A DNA stretch of 64,000 nucleotides from Microvirga sp. 3-52 (GCF_018383585.1 NZ_JAHAMK010000010.1:39401-103400), one strand, 5' to 3'. Positions 8,630 to 18,812 are shown, numbered from the stretch's first letter. Program-made: numbers and translations. Notes: generated by a model not told the origin, from the letters alone.

Positions 8630-9817
8630 CTATTCGACTGCCCGGAGGTTCCGGCCCTGAAGGCGCAGCCACTCGGCCCGGACTTCCGCTTCGCCCTCGT
8701 CGAATTCCAGGGTTTCGATCTTCTGTCCGCGCTTGACGATCTTGTCGGCCGAGACCCGGATTTGCGAGACATCGTCCTGTGCCTGCCGGAAATGGGTATC
8801 GAGCTTCGCCACCCGAGCGTCGAGGCGTTCCACATCCTCCAGGAGTTTCTGCACCTCGACCTGGATCACCCTCGCCTCCTCGCGGATTCGGGCATCGCGG
8901 ACCAGTGTCTGCATCACCTGGATGGCGAGCGTCAGAAGCGAGGGCGACACGATGACGATACGGGCGCGATGCGCCTTCTGGACCACATCGTCGAAATGCT
9001 CGGCCAGGTCGGCATAGATGGACTCCGCGGGGACGAACAGCATCGCGATGTCCTGGGTCTCGCCCGGGATCAGATACTTTTCCGCGATGTCCTTCACATG
9101 AACGAGCATGTCGCTGCGGACCTTGGTCGCCGCCCGGTTGCGGGCTTCATCGCCCTTGGCCTCCCGGAAAAGGGTAAAGCCCTCCAGCGGAAACTTGGCA
9201 TCGATCACGAGCCCACGCTCGTCGCCGGGCAGACGCACCAGGCAGTCGGGCCTCGTGCGGTTCGACAAGGTCGCCTGGAACTCGAAGGCATTGGCCGGCA
9301 ACCCATCGCGGACGATCGCCTCCATTCGGCCCTGCCCATAGGCGCCCCGGGTCTGCTTGTTGGAGAGGATGTCCTTCAGCCCTACGATCTCGCCGGTGAG
9401 GTTCGTCAGATTCTGCTGCGCCGCGTCGATCACGGCGAGACGCTCGTTCAGCCTGGACAGATTCTCCGTCTGATGGCGAGTGGACGCCTCCAGCCCTTGC
9501 CCGACCCGGTGCTGCAATCCATCGATTCGCTCCGAGATCATCCGCACGAAATCGCTCTGGCGGGTACCGAAGACCTCCGCGATGGTCCGCATCCGCCCGG
9601 TCATCTCTGACTGCACGCGGGTGAGTTCCGCCACCTTGTCGTCCATCTCCCGCGCCCGCTCGGCCGCGACGGCCGCCTCCAGGGCTCTCTCCCGGCGCGT
9701 GCGCAGGAGAAGAACGGTCACGAGCAGCAGCAGAACGAGGCTCAACCCCGCCATCCCCGTGACGACCTGCCCCCAGGTCAGGGATGTCTTGCCGAGGATC
9801 AGGACGACGTCGTTCAT
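8630..9817 (-). CDS. rmuC: DNA recombination protein RmuC homologue
   Basis: Membrane-anchored RmuC, linked to limiting DNA rearrangements at inverted repeats. The 395-residue product has one membrane helix (about residues 18-40, GMAGLSLVLLLLVTVLLL), a coiled-coil stretch rich in Arg/Glu (about 45-130), then the RmuC nuclease-like core with LPGDERGLVIDAKFPLEGF and DIAEKYLIPGETQDIAMLFVP. I used the internal ATG at 9817; an ATG at 9847 would add 10 residues. It is divergent from def, with an 87-base gap that must hold both promoters. Confidence 0.92.
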   Translation of the reverse strand: MNDVVLILGKTSLTWGQVVTGMAGLSLVLLLLVTVLLLRTRRERALEAAVAAERAREMDDKVAELTRVQSEMTGRMRTIAEVFGTRQSDFVRMISERIDGLQHRVGQGLEASTRHQTENLSRLNERLAVIDAAQQNLTNLTGEIVGLKDILSNKQTRGAYGQGRMEAIVRDGLPANAFEFQATLSNRTRPDCLVRLPGDERGLVIDAKFPLEGFTLFREAKGDEARNRAATKVRSDMLVHVKDIAEKYLIPGETQDIAMLFVPAESIYADLAEHFDDVVQKAHRARIVIVSPSLLTLAIQVMQTLVRDARIREEARVIQVEVQKLLEDVERLDARVAKLDTHFRQAQDDVSQIRVSADKIVKRGQKIETLEFDEGEAEVRAEWLRLQGRNLRAVE

Positions 9818-9904
9818 GGAGCCTATAGTTCCGGTTGACGGCAGCATCCGAACATAAGACGAACGATTTGACCATCCTCGTCCAACCGCTTATCTCCCGC
9901 GATC

Positions 9905-10423
9905 ATGAGCATCAGACCCCTCATCATCATCCCCGATACGAAACTCCGCCTGATTTCCGAGCCCGTTAAGGAAATCACGAGCGAGGTCCGCCGGCTGGCG
10001 GACGACATGCTGGAAACCATGTACGACGCCCCGGGCGTCGGCTTGGCGGCCATCCAGATCGGCGTGCCAATCCGCATGGTGACCATGGACGTGTCGAAAT
10101 CGGAGGACGAGCATCAGCCGATGGTGCTCATCAACCCCGAGATCGTCTGGGCCTCGGAGGAGAAGCGTGTTTACGAGGAAGGCTGTCTGTCGATCCCCGA
10201 ATATTACGAGGAGGTCGAGCGGCCTGACCGGGTGCGCTTCCGCTACATGAACCTGCAAGGCGAGACGATCGAGCAGGATGCGGATGGGCTCCTGGCGACC
10301 TGCGTGCAGCACGAGATAGACCACCTCAACGGCGTTCTGTTCATCGACTACCTGTCGAAGCTCAAACGCGACCGGGTGATGACCAAGTTCAAGAAGGCCG
10401 CCAAGCGCGAGGCAGGAGCATGA
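9905..10423 (+). CDS. def: Peptide deformylase
   Basis: Removes the formyl group from nascent N-terminal methionine. All three motifs of the 172-residue metalloenzyme are present: motif 1 [10 protein letters not shown] (44-53), motif 2 EEGCLSIP with metal ligand Cys94, and motif 3 QHEIDHLNG with ligands His136 and His140 around Glu137. It is the first gene of def-fmt-GNAT-truA; its TGA overlaps the fmt ATG (ATGA). Confidence 0.97.
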   Translation: MSIRPLIIIPDTKLRLISEPVKEITSEVRRLADDMLETMYDAPGVGLAAIQIGVPIRMVTMDVSKSEDEHQPMVLINPEIVWASEEKRVYEEGCLSIPEYYEEVERPDRVRFRYMNLQGETIEQDADGLLATCVQHEIDHLNGVLFIDYLSKLKRDRVMTKFKKAAKREAGA

Positions 10424-11352
10424 GCCTGCGCGTCGTCTTCATGGGCACGCCCGATTTCGCCGTGCCCACCCTCTCCGAGATCGTTGGCCAGGGCCATGAC
10501 GTAGTCGCCGTCTATACCCGCCCACCCGCAGCCGCCGGCCGTGGCATGGAGTTGAAGCCGTCCCCTGTCCATACAATGGCGGATCGGTTCGGACTTCCCG
10601 TGCTGACGCCGAAGACCCTGCGCACGGAAGAGGCCTCCGAGATCTTTCGCAGCCACAATGCCGATGTGGCGGTAGTGGTCGCCTACGGCATGCTGCTGCC
10701 GAAAGCCGTTCTGGAAGCCCCGGAACTGGGCTGCCTCAACCTTCACGCGTCCCTCCTCCCCCGCTGGCGCGGGGCGGCGCCGATCCAGCGCGCGATCATG
10801 GCGGGCGACGGGGAGACTGGGGTCGCCGTCATGAAGATGGAAGAGGGCCTTGATACCGGCCCTGTCGCCATGGTCGAGCGGGTGGCGATCACGCCGGACA
10901 TGAATGCGGGCGAATTGCACGACAGGCTCATGGTTCTCGGAGCCGACCTCATGGTGCGGGCGCTCGCCGCCGTTTCCCGCGGAGGCCTGGGCTTCACGCC
11001 TCAGCCCGAGGAAGGCGTGACCTACGCGCACAAGCTCAAGAACGAGGAGGCGCTGATCGGCTGGTCGAAGCCTGCTCAGGCCGTTCACGATCACATTCGT
11101 GGGCTCTCACCTTTCCCGGGTGCCTTCTTCATCGCCGATTTCGGCAAGGGCCGGGAACGCGTGAAGGTGTTGCGGTCAACCCTGGGACAGGGTTCAGGTT
11201 CACCCGCGACACTGATCGACAATGATGGTACGATATCCTGTGGCGAAGGGGCTATCCGCCTGATTCAGGTGCAGCGTGCCGGCAAGGGACCCGTGTCTTT
11301 CGAAGAGTTCCTGCGGGGTGTGAGACTTGGTCCGGGCGCCAAATTTGCGTGA
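10420..11352 (+). CDS. fmt: Methionyl-tRNA formyltransferase
   Basis: Transfers formyl from 10-formyl-THF to initiator Met-tRNA, the counterpart of Def. The 310-residue product has an N-terminal formyltransferase Rossmann domain ([28 protein letters not shown] with the catalytic Asn-His-Asp set around residues 106-150) and a C-terminal OB-type tRNA-binding domain from about residue 205. It overlaps def by 4 bases and is followed without a gap by the GNAT gene. Confidence 0.97.
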   Translation: MSLRVVFMGTPDFAVPTLSEIVGQGHDVVAVYTRPPAAAGRGMELKPSPVHTMADRFGLPVLTPKTLRTEEASEIFRSHNADVAVVVAYGMLLPKAVLEAPELGCLNLHASLLPRWRGAAPIQRAIMAGDGETGVAVMKMEEGLDTGPVAMVERVAITPDMNAGELHDRLMVLGADLMVRALAAVSRGGLGFTPQPEEGVTYAHKLKNEEALIGWSKPAQAVHDHIRGLSPFPGAFFIADFGKGRERVKVLRSTLGQGSGSPATLIDNDGTISCGEGAIRLIQVQRAGKGPVSFEEFLRGVRLGPGAKFA

Positions 11353-11360
11353 GGTCCAGC

Positions 11361-11855
11361 ATGGGGATCCGCCTGGAGGAATCCGCCAATTTTCCTACGC
11401 TCTACGCCATCTATTCCGCTGTGTTCGGGCAATTGGCGGAGGCCGATCTCGTGCAGCACATGCACAAGGATGGCGATCTGATCCTGTCCGTGATCGCCTT
11501 TGCGGATGAGCCGGCCGGCCATATCGCCTATTCTCGCCTGACCCTGCACGAGACACCTTCCATCAAAGCGGCGGTTCTGGCTCCACTGGCAGTCGCTCCC
11601 TCCTTCCAGAAGCAGGGTATCGGCGCAACTCTCGTCCGGAACAGCCTGAGGCGCTTAGCAGAGAAGAACTACGATCTCGTCCTGGTGCTGGGAGAGCCGG
11701 ATTACTACGGTCGTTTTGGCTTCACGCCGCGTCTGGCGGAACGACTGAAAACGCCCTATGACGGGCCCTATCTCCAGGCCGTCGCTCTTTCCGACAAGGG
11801 GAAAGAGGCCCATGGCTCGGTCTCCTATGCCCAGGCCTTCGTAGAACTGGAATAA
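11361..11855 (+). CDS. GNAT family N-acetyltransferase (YhbS-like)
   Basis: Acetyl-CoA-dependent transferase of 164 residues. Motif A is seen in [20 protein letters not shown], followed by [17 protein letters not shown], the pattern of YhbS-type proteins. The acceptor is unknown. I prefer the ATG at 11361, with GAGG at 11351-11354; a GTG at 11349 would overlap the fmt stop and add four residues. It separates fmt from truA, which are often close neighbours in alphaproteobacteria. Confidence 0.85.
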   Translation: MGIRLEESANFPTLYAIYSAVFGQLAEADLVQHMHKDGDLILSVIAFADEPAGHIAYSRLTLHETPSIKAAVLAPLAVAPSFQKQGIGATLVRNSLRRLAEKNYDLVLVLGEPDYYGRFGFTPRLAERLKTPYDGPYLQAVALSDKGKEAHGSVSYAQAFVELE

Positions 11856-11856
11856 C

Positions 11857-12606
11857 ATGCCTCGCTACAAGCTTGTCGTCGAGTATGACGGCACGCCCTT
11901 CACCGGTTGGCAGCATCAGACGAACGGTCTCTCCGTTCAGCAGGCGGTGGAGGATGCCATCGCGCGCTTCACCGGTTCAGCCGTACGGATCCACTGCGCC
12001 GGACGGACGGATTCGGGCGTTCATGCCACCCATCAGGTCGTCCATGTGGATCTGGAGAAGGAGTGGCGGCCAGACACGGTACGCGATGCCACCAACGCTC
12101 ATCTGAAACCTGCCCCCGTCGCCATTCTCGCGGCGCAAATCGTCCCCGAGACGTTCAACGCCCGTCTCTCCGCTGTGAAGCGCCACTACGTCTACCGGAT
12201 CCTGAACCGTCGTGCGCGCCCGACACTTGATGCGGCCCGCGTCTGGCACGTGGCCTGGATGCTCGATGCGGACGTGATGCACGAAGCCGCGCAACTGCTG
12301 ATCGGGCGGCACGATTTCACCACGTTCCGTGCCGCCGAATGCCAGGCCAACAGCCCGATACGGACCCTCGACCGGCTCGACGTGGAACGGATCGGCGACG
12401 AAATCCGCATCTATGCCTCCGCCCGCTCGTTCCTGCATCATCAGGTGCGCTCGATAACGGGAACCTTGGAGCGCGCCGGCGCGGGGCGCTGGTCGGTGGA
12501 AGATGTGGGCGCAGCACTCGATGCACGGGATCGCAAGCGCTGCGGACCGATGGCACCGCCCACCGGTCTTTACTTGATTGGCGTCGATTATCCAGACTTA
12601 GCCTAA
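11857..12606 (+). CDS. truA: tRNA pseudouridine(38-40) synthase
   Basis: Isomerises uridines 38-40 in the anticodon arm. The 249-residue product has the TruA fold markers [12 protein letters not shown] near the start and the catalytic motif [10 protein letters not shown] (Asp about residue 52), plus [14 protein letters not shown] in the second half. It begins two bases after the GNAT stop and is the last gene of the def operon. Its 3' end overlaps the convergent membrane-protein gene by 9 bases. Confidence 0.96.
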   Translation: MPRYKLVVEYDGTPFTGWQHQTNGLSVQQAVEDAIARFTGSAVRIHCAGRTDSGVHATHQVVHVDLEKEWRPDTVRDATNAHLKPAPVAILAAQIVPETFNARLSAVKRHYVYRILNRRARPTLDAARVWHVAWMLDADVMHEAAQLLIGRHDFTTFRAAECQANSPIRTLDRLDVERIGDEIRIYASARSFLHHQVRSITGTLERAGAGRWSVEDVGAALDARDRKRCGPMAPPTGLYLIGVDYPDLA

Positions 12607-13188
12607 CAGGCTCCGCATCGCCGTTCCGACGAAGGAATTGAGCACGATGCCGAGTACGACGATCCCAAGGGCCGGCACGCTCGCGAGCCCCAGGGTCGCC
12701 TTGGTGGCGAACCACTGCATCCTGACGATGATGACTGCAAAAGCGAGGCTGAAGAGGCTGGCGAGCCCTGGAGGCGCCCAGCCGAGAAGCATCAGCATGG
12801 CCGGCACCGACAGCACCAGCATGCCGATGACCGAGACCCAGTTCGTCACGATCACGAAAGGCACATAGGCCTTCTCGAGCCGAAACCATCGGGCGATCCA
12901 GATCATGGCGACCGGCAGGGCCAGGAATCCCGCCACATGGCCCAGCGCCACCACGAGATCAATCCAGACATTGTCGAGAAGGGATCTGTCAGGCTGAAGG
13001 AGACCGAGACGGAGGCGCTCGAACGCCAGGGACACCACATAGGCCGGGAGCGTCAGCCAGATCGCCGTGAAGGAGCGCCAGAAGCCGCGCTCGCTCATAT
13101 CGAAGGATTTCAGACCCTCGGACCTGCTGTGGAGCAGGTCCAGCGTTCCCCTGAACGAGCGATTGACCTCATCAGCCGTGACGATCAT
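12598..13188 (-). CDS. Hypothetical integral membrane protein
   Basis: A 196-residue protein I do not recognise. After a charged N-terminus containing [10 protein letters not shown] it shows about five hydrophobic segments ([89 protein letters not shown]). The start at 13188 follows an AAGAGA stretch; an upstream ATG at 13239 adds 17 residues. It converges on truA with a 9-base overlap and stands alone. Probably an inner-membrane protein; function unknown. Confidence 0.75.
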   Translation of the reverse strand: MIVTADEVNRSFRGTLDLLHSRSEGLKSFDMSERGFWRSFTAIWLTLPAYVVSLAFERLRLGLLQPDRSLLDNVWIDLVVALGHVAGFLALPVAMIWIARWFRLEKAYVPFVIVTNWVSVIGMLVLSVPAMLMLLGWAPPGLASLFSLAFAVIIVRMQWFATKATLGLASVPALGIVVLGIVLNSFVGTAMRSLLG

Positions 13189-13295
13189 GACCGGTCTCTT
13201 TCCGAAGATGATTGCCTCGGAAATGGACGGAGCTGGCAAAACGTTCCGGCCGATCTTCGACTTTAGTCTAAATAGTCAAGGCTCTCGATCCGTAC

Positions 13296-14453
13296 TCACG
13301 CGACGAAATAGGCATCCAGCACTTTCCGGTAAATCACTGCCAGCCGGTCTAGATCACCTACAGCCACCCGCTCGTCGATCTGGTGCATGGTCTGCCCGAC
13401 CAACCCGAACTCGACGACCGGGCAGTACTTCACAATGAAGCGAGCATCCGACGTCCCGCCGGTGGTGGAGAGCTTCGGCTGCGAGCCGGTCTCGGCCTTG
13501 ATGGCATCGGCGATGAAGCCCACGAATTCATTCGGCGTCGTGAGGAAGGCCACCGCGTTGGTCGGCTCCACCGTCAGGGCGAAGCGCACCGTGTTGCCGG
13601 CGGCCTCGCGCAGGCGACGTTCGATCTCCGCCTCCAGGCTGTGCGGCGTCCAGAGATCGTTGAAGCGGATATTGAAGGTCGCCTTCGCCGCCGCCGGGAT
13701 CACATTGGACGCCGGATTGCCCACATCGACGGTGGTCACCTCGAGGTTCGAAGCGTCGAAATGATCCGTTCCCCGGTCGAGCGGCTCCTTCAGGAGGCCC
13801 TCGAGCAGGCGCATCATGCCCGGGATGGGATTGTCCGCGAGATGCGGGTAGGCCACGTGCCCCTGCTTGCCCTCGACGACGATCCTGCCCGTGAGCGACC
13901 CGCGCCGCCCGATCTTGATCATGTCGCCGAGCTGGTTCGGATTGGTCGGCTCGCCCAGGATGCAATGGTCGAACCGTTCGCCGCGCCCCTTTGCCCATTC
14001 GAGGAGCTTCACCGTGCCGTTGATGGCCGGCCCCTCCTCGTCTCCCGTGATCAGGAAGCCGATGGACCCCTTGAAGCCGGGATTGTCGCGGATGAAGTCG
14101 AGCGCCGCCGCCATCATGCAGGCGATGCCGCCCTTCATGTCCACCGCACCGCGCCCGTAGAGCTCGCCTCCATGGATCTCGCCGCCGAACGGATCATGCG
14201 TCCACCGGCCCGCATCGCCCGGCGGCACCACATCCGTATGTCCGGCGAAGAGCAGGTAGGGCTCGCCCGTGCCATAGCGGGCATAGAGGTTCTCCACATC
14301 CGGCGTTCCGGGCTCGGAAAAAACCGGCCGATGGACCTCGAATCCCGCCGCCTTCAGGACACTCTCGACGAAGCCGAGCGCCCCGCCCTCCTCCGGCGTC
14401 ACGGAGGGACAGCGCAGGAGCGATTGGGCGAGGGAAAGCGGTGAGCGTTCCAT
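13296..14453 (-). CDS. dapE: Succinyl-diaminopimelate desuccinylase
   Basis: M20 metallopeptidase-family enzyme of lysine and meso-diaminopimelate synthesis; hydrolyses N-succinyl-LL-DAP. The 385-residue product has the di-zinc motifs [14 protein letters not shown] (His ligand and Asp), [29 protein letters not shown] (catalytic Glu-Glu) and a late His in QTMHQIDE. I chose the ATG at 14453, 4 bases after the dapD stop; the frame extends 18 residues upstream into dapD. It is the second gene of a dapD-dapE operon. Confidence 0.95.
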   Translation of the reverse strand: MERSPLSLAQSLLRCPSVTPEEGGALGFVESVLKAAGFEVHRPVFSEPGTPDVENLYARYGTGEPYLLFAGHTDVVPPGDAGRWTHDPFGGEIHGGELYGRGAVDMKGGIACMMAAALDFIRDNPGFKGSIGFLITGDEEGPAINGTVKLLEWAKGRGERFDHCILGEPTNPNQLGDMIKIGRRGSLTGRIVVEGKQGHVAYPHLADNPIPGMMRLLEGLLKEPLDRGTDHFDASNLEVTTVDVGNPASNVIPAAAKATFNIRFNDLWTPHSLEAEIERRLREAAGNTVRFALTVEPTNAVAFLTTPNEFVGFIADAIKAETGSQPKLSTTGGTSDARFIVKYCPVVEFGLVGQTMHQIDERVAVGDLDRLAVIYRKVLDAYFVA

Positions 14454-14457
14454 CGGA

Positions 14458-15300
14458 TCAGTCCCGCAACAGCTCGTTGATGCCCGTCTTGGCGCGGGTC
14501 TGCGCATCGACGCGCTTCACGATGACGGCGCAGTAGAGCGACGGGCCGGGCGTGCCGTCCGGAAGCGGCTTGCCGGGGAGCGAGCCAGGGACGACGACCG
14601 AATACGGAGGCACGCGGCCGACGAAGACCTCGCCGGTGTTGCGGTCGATGATCTTGGTCGAGGCCGAGATGAACACGCCCATGGAGAGCACCGAGCCCTC
14701 GCCCACGACCACGCCTTCCACCACCTCCGAGCGGGCGCCGATGAAGCAGTTGTCCTCGATGATCGTGGGATTGGCCTGGAGCGGCTCCAGCACGCCGCCG
14801 ATGCCGACTCCGCCCGACAAATGCACGTTCTTCCCGATCTGGGCGCACGAACCGACAGTCGCCCAGGTGTCGACCATGGTGCCCTCGTCCACATAGGCCC
14901 CGAGATTGACGAAGGACGGCATCAGGATAACGCCGGGCGCGATATAGGCGCCACGCCGCACGGTGCAGTTCGGGACCGCGCGGAATCCTGCGGCCTTGAA
15001 CTCGGTCTCCGACCAGTTGTCGAACTTGGAGGGCACCTTGTCCCACCAGACGGCGTTGCCCGGTCCGCCCTTGATGATGCCCATATCGTTGAGGCGGAAG
15101 GACAGCAGCACTGCCTTCTTCAGCCATTGATGCACCTGCCACGCGTCGCCGGTCTTCTCGGCGACGCGGGCCTTGCCGGAATCCAGAAGGTGCATGGCCT
15201 CATTGACGGCCTCGCGCACGGCGCCCGTCGTGGAGGGGCTTACATTGGCCCGGTCTTCCCAGGCGGCATCGATGGTACGGGCGAGATCGGTGGCGGACAT
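14458..15300 (-). CDS. dapD: 2,3,4,5-tetrahydropyridine-2,6-dicarboxylate N-succinyltransferase
   Basis: Succinyl-CoA-dependent step of the DAP/lysine pathway, directly upstream of dapE. The 280-residue product has an alpha-helical N-terminus and a left-handed beta-helix of hexapeptide repeats ([38 protein letters not shown]). The start [17 protein letters not shown] at 15300 fits family starts; an upstream ATG at 15342 adds 14 unlikely residues. Operon order dapD-dapE gives consecutive use of succinylated intermediates. Confidence 0.96.
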   Translation of the reverse strand: MSATDLARTIDAAWEDRANVSPSTTGAVREAVNEAMHLLDSGKARVAEKTGDAWQVHQWLKKAVLLSFRLNDMGIIKGGPGNAVWWDKVPSKFDNWSETEFKAAGFRAVPNCTVRRGAYIAPGVILMPSFVNLGAYVDEGTMVDTWATVGSCAQIGKNVHLSGGVGIGGVLEPLQANPTIIEDNCFIGARSEVVEGVVVGEGSVLSMGVFISASTKIIDRNTGEVFVGRVPPYSVVVPGSLPGKPLPDGTPGPSLYCAVIVKRVDAQTRAKTGINELLRD

Positions 15301-15399
15301 GGGCAACTCGGGGCAAGGGGTTTCGTTGCCGCCTGATAGCAACGACGGTCGGGCCTGTCACGTGATCATCTGCCTGCTGCTCGACTTGAGTCTCGCATT

Positions 15400-15496
15400 G
15401 TCATTCCCGGCCGAAGCGCAGCGGAGGGGAAGGGAATCCATAGCTCAGAGCTTGATCGTGGATCCCCTTCCCGGCCTTATGGCCGCCGGGGATGAC
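15400..15496. repeat. Palindromic intergenic repeat, family B, copy B1
   Basis: Begins GTCATTCCCGG and ends CCGGGGATGAC. The interior has GGGAAGGGAATCCATAG on the left and a complementary GGATCCCCTTCCC further right. With copy A2 it fills most of the 313 bases between dapD and recR, where I see no gene. Confidence 0.75.
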
Positions 15497-15503
15497 ACCA
15501 TCG

Positions 15504-15593
15504 CGTCATGGCCGCGCCTGTCCCGGCCATCCCGATTGGGAAAGGCGCCGCGCTTTTCCAATCGGGATCACCGGCACAAGGCCGGTGATGACG
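15504..15593. repeat. Palindromic intergenic repeat, family A, copy A2 (inverted)
   Basis: Same double-hairpin unit as A1 in opposite orientation: CGTCATGGCCG...CCGGCCAT, the central complementary words CCCGATTGGGAAAG...CTTTTCCAATCGGG, then TCACCGGCACAAGGCCGGTGA and TGACG. It follows B1 by 7 bases and lies just past the 3' end of recR, where it could act as a transcript-stabilising or terminating structure. Confidence 0.88.
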
Positions 15594-15613
15594 AAGGAAG
15601 AGGCGCTGTTGAA

Positions 15614-16219
15614 TTAGAACGACGTGCGCTGCCGGATCGCCGCGGAGAGCGTGCCTTCATCGAGATAATCGAGTTCGCCACCGACCGGGACACCATGGGC
15701 GAGTTTCGTCACCTTCACGGGCAGATGCCCGAGAAGCTCGGTGATGTAATGGGCCGTGGTCTGCCCGTCGACCGTGGCGTTCAGCGCCAGGATCACCTCG
15801 TTCACGCCCGGCACCGAGGCGCGGGCGACGAGGCGCTCCAGGTTCAGGTGCTCGGGACGCACGCCGTCGAGCGGCGAGAGCACGCCGCCGAGCACGTGGT
15901 ACTTGGCGCTGACCGCGCCCGAGCGCTCCAGGGCCCAGAGATCCGACACGTCCTCCACCACCACGAGGATGGAAGGATCGCGCTTGGGATCACGGCAGAT
16001 GGTGCAGGGCTCGGACGTATCGACATTGCCGCAGGACGAGCACACGACGATGCGCTCGTTGGCGACGCGCATGGCATCGCTCAACGGGTTGAGCAGCGTG
16101 TCCCGCTTCTTGATGAGGTGAAGCGCCGCGCGCCTGGCCGAGCGTGGCCCCAGACCCGGCAGGCGGGCGAGGAGCTGGATCAGGCGCTCGATCTCAGGGC
16201 CGGCAACGTGCTGGGCCAT
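15614..16219 (-). CDS. recR: Recombination mediator protein RecR
   Basis: RecFOR pathway protein for gap repair, 201 residues. The helix-hairpin-helix [19 protein letters not shown] is near the N-terminus. A four-cysteine zinc finger follows (Cys60, Cys63, Cys72, Cys75), then the Toprim domain ([15 protein letters not shown] onward) and the C-terminal Walker-B-like segment with [20 protein letters not shown]. It is the last gene of ffs-dnaX-ybaB-recR, the usual bacterial order. Confidence 0.97.
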   Translation of the reverse strand: MAQHVAGPEIERLIQLLARLPGLGPRSARRAALHLIKKRDTLLNPLSDAMRVANERIVVCSSCGNVDTSEPCTICRDPKRDPSILVVVEDVSDLWALERSGAVSAKYHVLGGVLSPLDGVRPEHLNLERLVARASVPGVNEVILALNATVDGQTTAHYITELLGHLPVKVTKLAHGVPVGGELDYLDEGTLSAAIRQRTSF

Positions 16220-16288
16220 TCAGGTTCTCTTTTGCTTTTGTCGCACCGTTCGACGCGAAGAACCGGGAACCACTTCTTCGCACGATGC

Positions 16289-16609
16289 TCAGAACAGCTT
16301 CAGGCCGGGCGGCAGCGGAAGGCCCTTGGTGAGGCTTTCCATGCGCTCCTGCGTGATCCGCTCGGCCTTGCCGCGGGCGTCGTTCATGGCGGCCACGATG
16401 AGATCCTCGAGGATCTCCTTCTCGTCCGGATTCATGAGCGAGGGATCGATATTGATGGATTTGAGGCTGCCCTTGCCGGTCACCTTCACGGCCACGACAC
16501 CGCCGCCGGCGGTGCCGTCGACCTCGAGAGTGTCGAGCTCGGCCTGGGCGTCCTGCAGCTTCTGCTGCATGGCCTGAGCCTGCTTCATCAGTCCCATGAT
16601 GTCCTTCAT
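16289..16609 (-). CDS. ybaB: YbaB/EbfC family nucleoid-associated protein
   Basis: Small DNA-binding protein of 106 residues that forms tweezer-like dimers. The start MKDIMGLMKQAQAMQQKLQD and the strand GGGVVAVKVTGKGSLKSINI are typical, followed by EILEDLIVAAMNDA. It begins 15 bases after the dnaX stop and precedes recR, the conserved dnaX-ybaB-recR arrangement. The 69-base gap to recR contains a decayed family-C repeat fragment. Confidence 0.95.
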   Translation of the reverse strand: MKDIMGLMKQAQAMQQKLQDAQAELDTLEVDGTAGGGVVAVKVTGKGSLKSINIDPSLMNPDEKEILEDLIVAAMNDARGKAERITQERMESLTKGLPLPPGLKLF

Positions 16610-16624
16610 GACCGTATCCTTGTC

Positions 16625-18445
16625 TTAAAACAGATCGTCGTCTTCCTCGGCCTCGTGCGCGGCCAGCGCGTCGGCCTCGCCGAGGATTTCCGTTTCCGCA
16701 TCCTCGCCCGGCTTCTCCGCTCGCTCGATCACGTTCACGATCTGCGCACCGGGAAACTTCGACAGCACCGCCTGCACCAGGGGATGATTGGCAGCGCCTT
16801 CCTTGCGCTCGCGCTCGGCCGCGACCGCCTTCTCGTGGAGGGTCGCGCCCCCCTCTTCCGACGACAGAGCCACCATCCAGCGTTCTCCCGTCCATTGCTG
16901 GAGAGCGCGGGTCAGATCGTTGGCGATGGTGCGGCTGCCGGTCTCGGTGAGACTGAGCTCGATGCGGCCCTCCTCGAAGCGGACGAGGCGCACATCCCGT
17001 TCGAGCTGCGCCTTCAGCACGATTTCGCGCTTCTCGCCGGCGAGCGCCACCACGTCCTCGAAGCGGCGCAGGCGCATGGTCGGCTCTGGTTGAGCGGATT
17101 GGGGGCGCGGCTGCGGATGGGCTTGAGAGGTCGCCAGCGCCATGTTGCCGGAGGTGGCGGGACCGGAGGGCCGGGGTGTGGGCGCCGACGGGCCGCCCGC
17201 GGGAACCGGTGCGCCGTCCTTCAGGGCGCGCAGCGCCTCGTCCGGCGTCGGCAGGTCGGCCGCATAGGCGAGGCGCACGATGACCATTTCCGCGGCCGCG
17301 ATCGGGCGGTTCGAGGCCTGGACCTCGGGAATGCCCTTCAGGAGAATCTGCCAGGCGCGCGACAGGGTCCGTACGGAGAGTTTCTGAGCGTAATCCGTGC
17401 CGCGGGTCCGCTCGATCTCGGAGAGAGCGGGATCCCTCGCGGCTTCGGGGATCAGCTTGAGACGGGTGACGATATGCGAGAAGGCCGCGAGATCGGAGAG
17501 GATCACGGCCGGGTCCGCGCCGGCATCGTATTGCGAGCGCAACCCGGCGAAAGCGGCCGGCACGTCGCCGCGCATCACCGCCTCGAAGAGATCGATGACC
17601 TGGGTGCGGTCGGCGAGCCCCAGCATGTCGCGCACGGTGTCGGGCGTCACCACGCCGGCCCCGTGGGCAATGGCCTGGTCCATCAGCGACAGGGAATCGC
17701 GCGCCGAGCCTTCCGCCGCGCGGGCGATGGCGGCGAGCGCCTCAGCATCGGCCTGCACACCCTCGGCATTACAGATGCGGCCGAGATGGGCCACGAGCTT
17801 GTCCGCCTCGATGCGGCGCAGGTCGAAGCGCTGGCAGCGGGACAGGATCGTGACGGGCACTTTCCGGATTTCGGTGGTGGCGAAGATGAACTTCGCATGC
17901 GGCGGCGGCTCCTCCAGCGTCTTCAGAAAGGCGTTGAACGCCTTCTCCGAGAGCATGTGAACCTCGTCGATGATGTAGACCTTGTACCGGGCCGAGACCG
18001 GCGAATAGCGGATGCCGTCGATGATCTGGCGGACGTCGTCGATCCCCGTATGGGACGCGGCGTCCATCTCCAGCACGTCCACATGCCGCGATTCCATGAT
18101 CGCTTCGCAATGGACGCCGAGTTCGGGCATGTGGATCGTCGGGCTGCCGGAACCGTCCTGCTTCTGATAATTGAGACCGCGGGCCAGGATGCGGGCCGTG
18201 GTGGTCTTGCCGACGCCGCGGACACCCGTGAGCATCCAGGCCTGCGGGATGCGACCGGTCTCGAAGGCATTCGAGAGGGTGCGCACCATCGCCTCCTGAC
18301 CGATCAGGTCGTCGAAGGTTTTGGGGCGGTATTTGCGGGCAAGAACGCGATACGGCGAGGCCGGCGCGGCGGGAGCGGGCGCGGCGGGGAAGCCCGGCAG
18401 GGCCGGCTCGTCGTTCAGGGGCGTGCCGGCTGTGGTATCGTCCAT
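16625..18445 (-). CDS. dnaX: DNA polymerase III subunits gamma and tau
   Basis: Clamp-loader ATPase of the replicative polymerase, 606 residues. After a Pro/Ala-rich N-terminal stretch come YRVLARKYRPKTFDDLIGQE, Walker A GVRGVGKTT (about residues 74-82), Walker B in KVYIIDEVHMLS, and sensor 1 FIFATTE. The zinc module has lost most cysteines (only the Cys in GVHCEAIME remains), as I recall for other alphaproteobacteria. Domains IV-V (tau) end in an acidic tail EAEEDDDLF. I chose the ATG at 18445; the frame stays open across the upstream SRP RNA gene, which is not coding. No obvious slippery A-run frameshift site was seen. Confidence 0.95.
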   Translation of the reverse strand: MDDTTAGTPLNDEPALPGFPAAPAPAAPASPYRVLARKYRPKTFDDLIGQEAMVRTLSNAFETGRIPQAWMLTGVRGVGKTTTARILARGLNYQKQDGSGSPTIHMPELGVHCEAIMESRHVDVLEMDAASHTGIDDVRQIIDGIRYSPVSARYKVYIIDEVHMLSEKAFNAFLKTLEEPPPHAKFIFATTEIRKVPVTILSRCQRFDLRRIEADKLVAHLGRICNAEGVQADAEALAAIARAAEGSARDSLSLMDQAIAHGAGVVTPDTVRDMLGLADRTQVIDLFEAVMRGDVPAAFAGLRSQYDAGADPAVILSDLAAFSHIVTRLKLIPEAARDPALSEIERTRGTDYAQKLSVRTLSRAWQILLKGIPEVQASNRPIAAAEMVIVRLAYAADLPTPDEALRALKDGAPVPAGGPSAPTPRPSGPATSGNMALATSQAHPQPRPQSAQPEPTMRLRRFEDVVALAGEKREIVLKAQLERDVRLVRFEEGRIELSLTETGSRTIANDLTRALQQWTGERWMVALSSEEGGATLHEKAVAAERERKEGAANHPLVQAVLSKFPGAQIVNVIERAEKPGEDAETEILGEADALAAHEAEEDDDLF

Positions 18446-18472
18446 CGACTGCAAGGCTTTGGGGAATCTTAA

Positions 18473-18572
18473 GGTGGGAGGCTGGACGAAGACCCGTTCG
18501 GTCTCGTTAGGGCTGCTTCCTTCCGGACCTGACCCGGTTGGCGAGTGAGACGTCCCTCGCCAACCTCCCACC
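18473..18572 (-). ncRNA. ffs: Signal recognition particle RNA (4.5S, small bacterial type)
   Basis: On the minus strand the segment contains the conserved domain IV core GGTCAGGTCCGGAAGGAAGC followed by AGCC. This is the GGAA tetraloop with the asymmetric loop that binds Ffh. The ends, GGTGGGAGG and CCTCCCACC, are perfectly complementary and close a ~100-nt hairpin. Internal arms (GGTTGGCGAG with CTCGCCAACC on the 5' side) give further pairing. It lies 27 bases upstream of dnaX on the same strand and has its own promoter at 18576-18604. Confidence 0.96.
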
Positions 18573-18575
18573 GGC

Positions 18576-18604
18576 TATATGGGCGTATCGCTGAAGAAAC
18601 GCAA
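18576..18604 (-). promoter_or_regulatory. Predicted promoter of ffs
   Basis: On the minus strand, TTGCGT (-35, at 18599-18604) and CATATA (-10, at 18576-18581) are 17 bases apart, and the 5' end of the mature SRP RNA follows 3 bases later. The short distance suggests that transcription starts at or just inside the annotated 5' end. Confidence 0.6.
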
Positions 18605-18722
18605 GTTGGAAAGGAGGCCCTTCCCCGATGATCACAGGCGGACGATTGCTTCTCTCCCCCTCGCGGCAAGGAGTAGAGGGTCGGATCGGAGAGTCGGGAT
18701 CCGTGCTTCGCAACACTCTCGA

Positions 18723-18812
18723 CGTCATCACCGGCCTTGTGCCGGTGATCCCGATCCGAAAGGCGTAGCGCTCCACACAATCGGGATGGCCGGGACAAGC
18801 CCGGCCATGACG
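18723..18812. repeat. Palindromic intergenic repeat, family A, copy A3
   Basis: CGTCATCACCGGCCTTGTGC...GGTGATCCCGAT, spacer, ATCGGGATGGCCGGGACAAG...CCCGGCCATGACG. It is in the 370-base divergent gap between ffs (-) and the HIT gene (+). Apart from the ffs promoter at one end and this repeat, I see nothing identifiable in that gap. Confidence 0.9.

Noticed and set aside
15173-18472. A 1,099-codon open frame on the plus strand across recR, ybaB and dnaX
   Set aside because: It is antisense to three well-supported genes and the ffs region, has no recognisable domain, and its composition (long runs of Arg, His, Gly, Asp and Glu) is typical of the complement of high-GC coding DNA.
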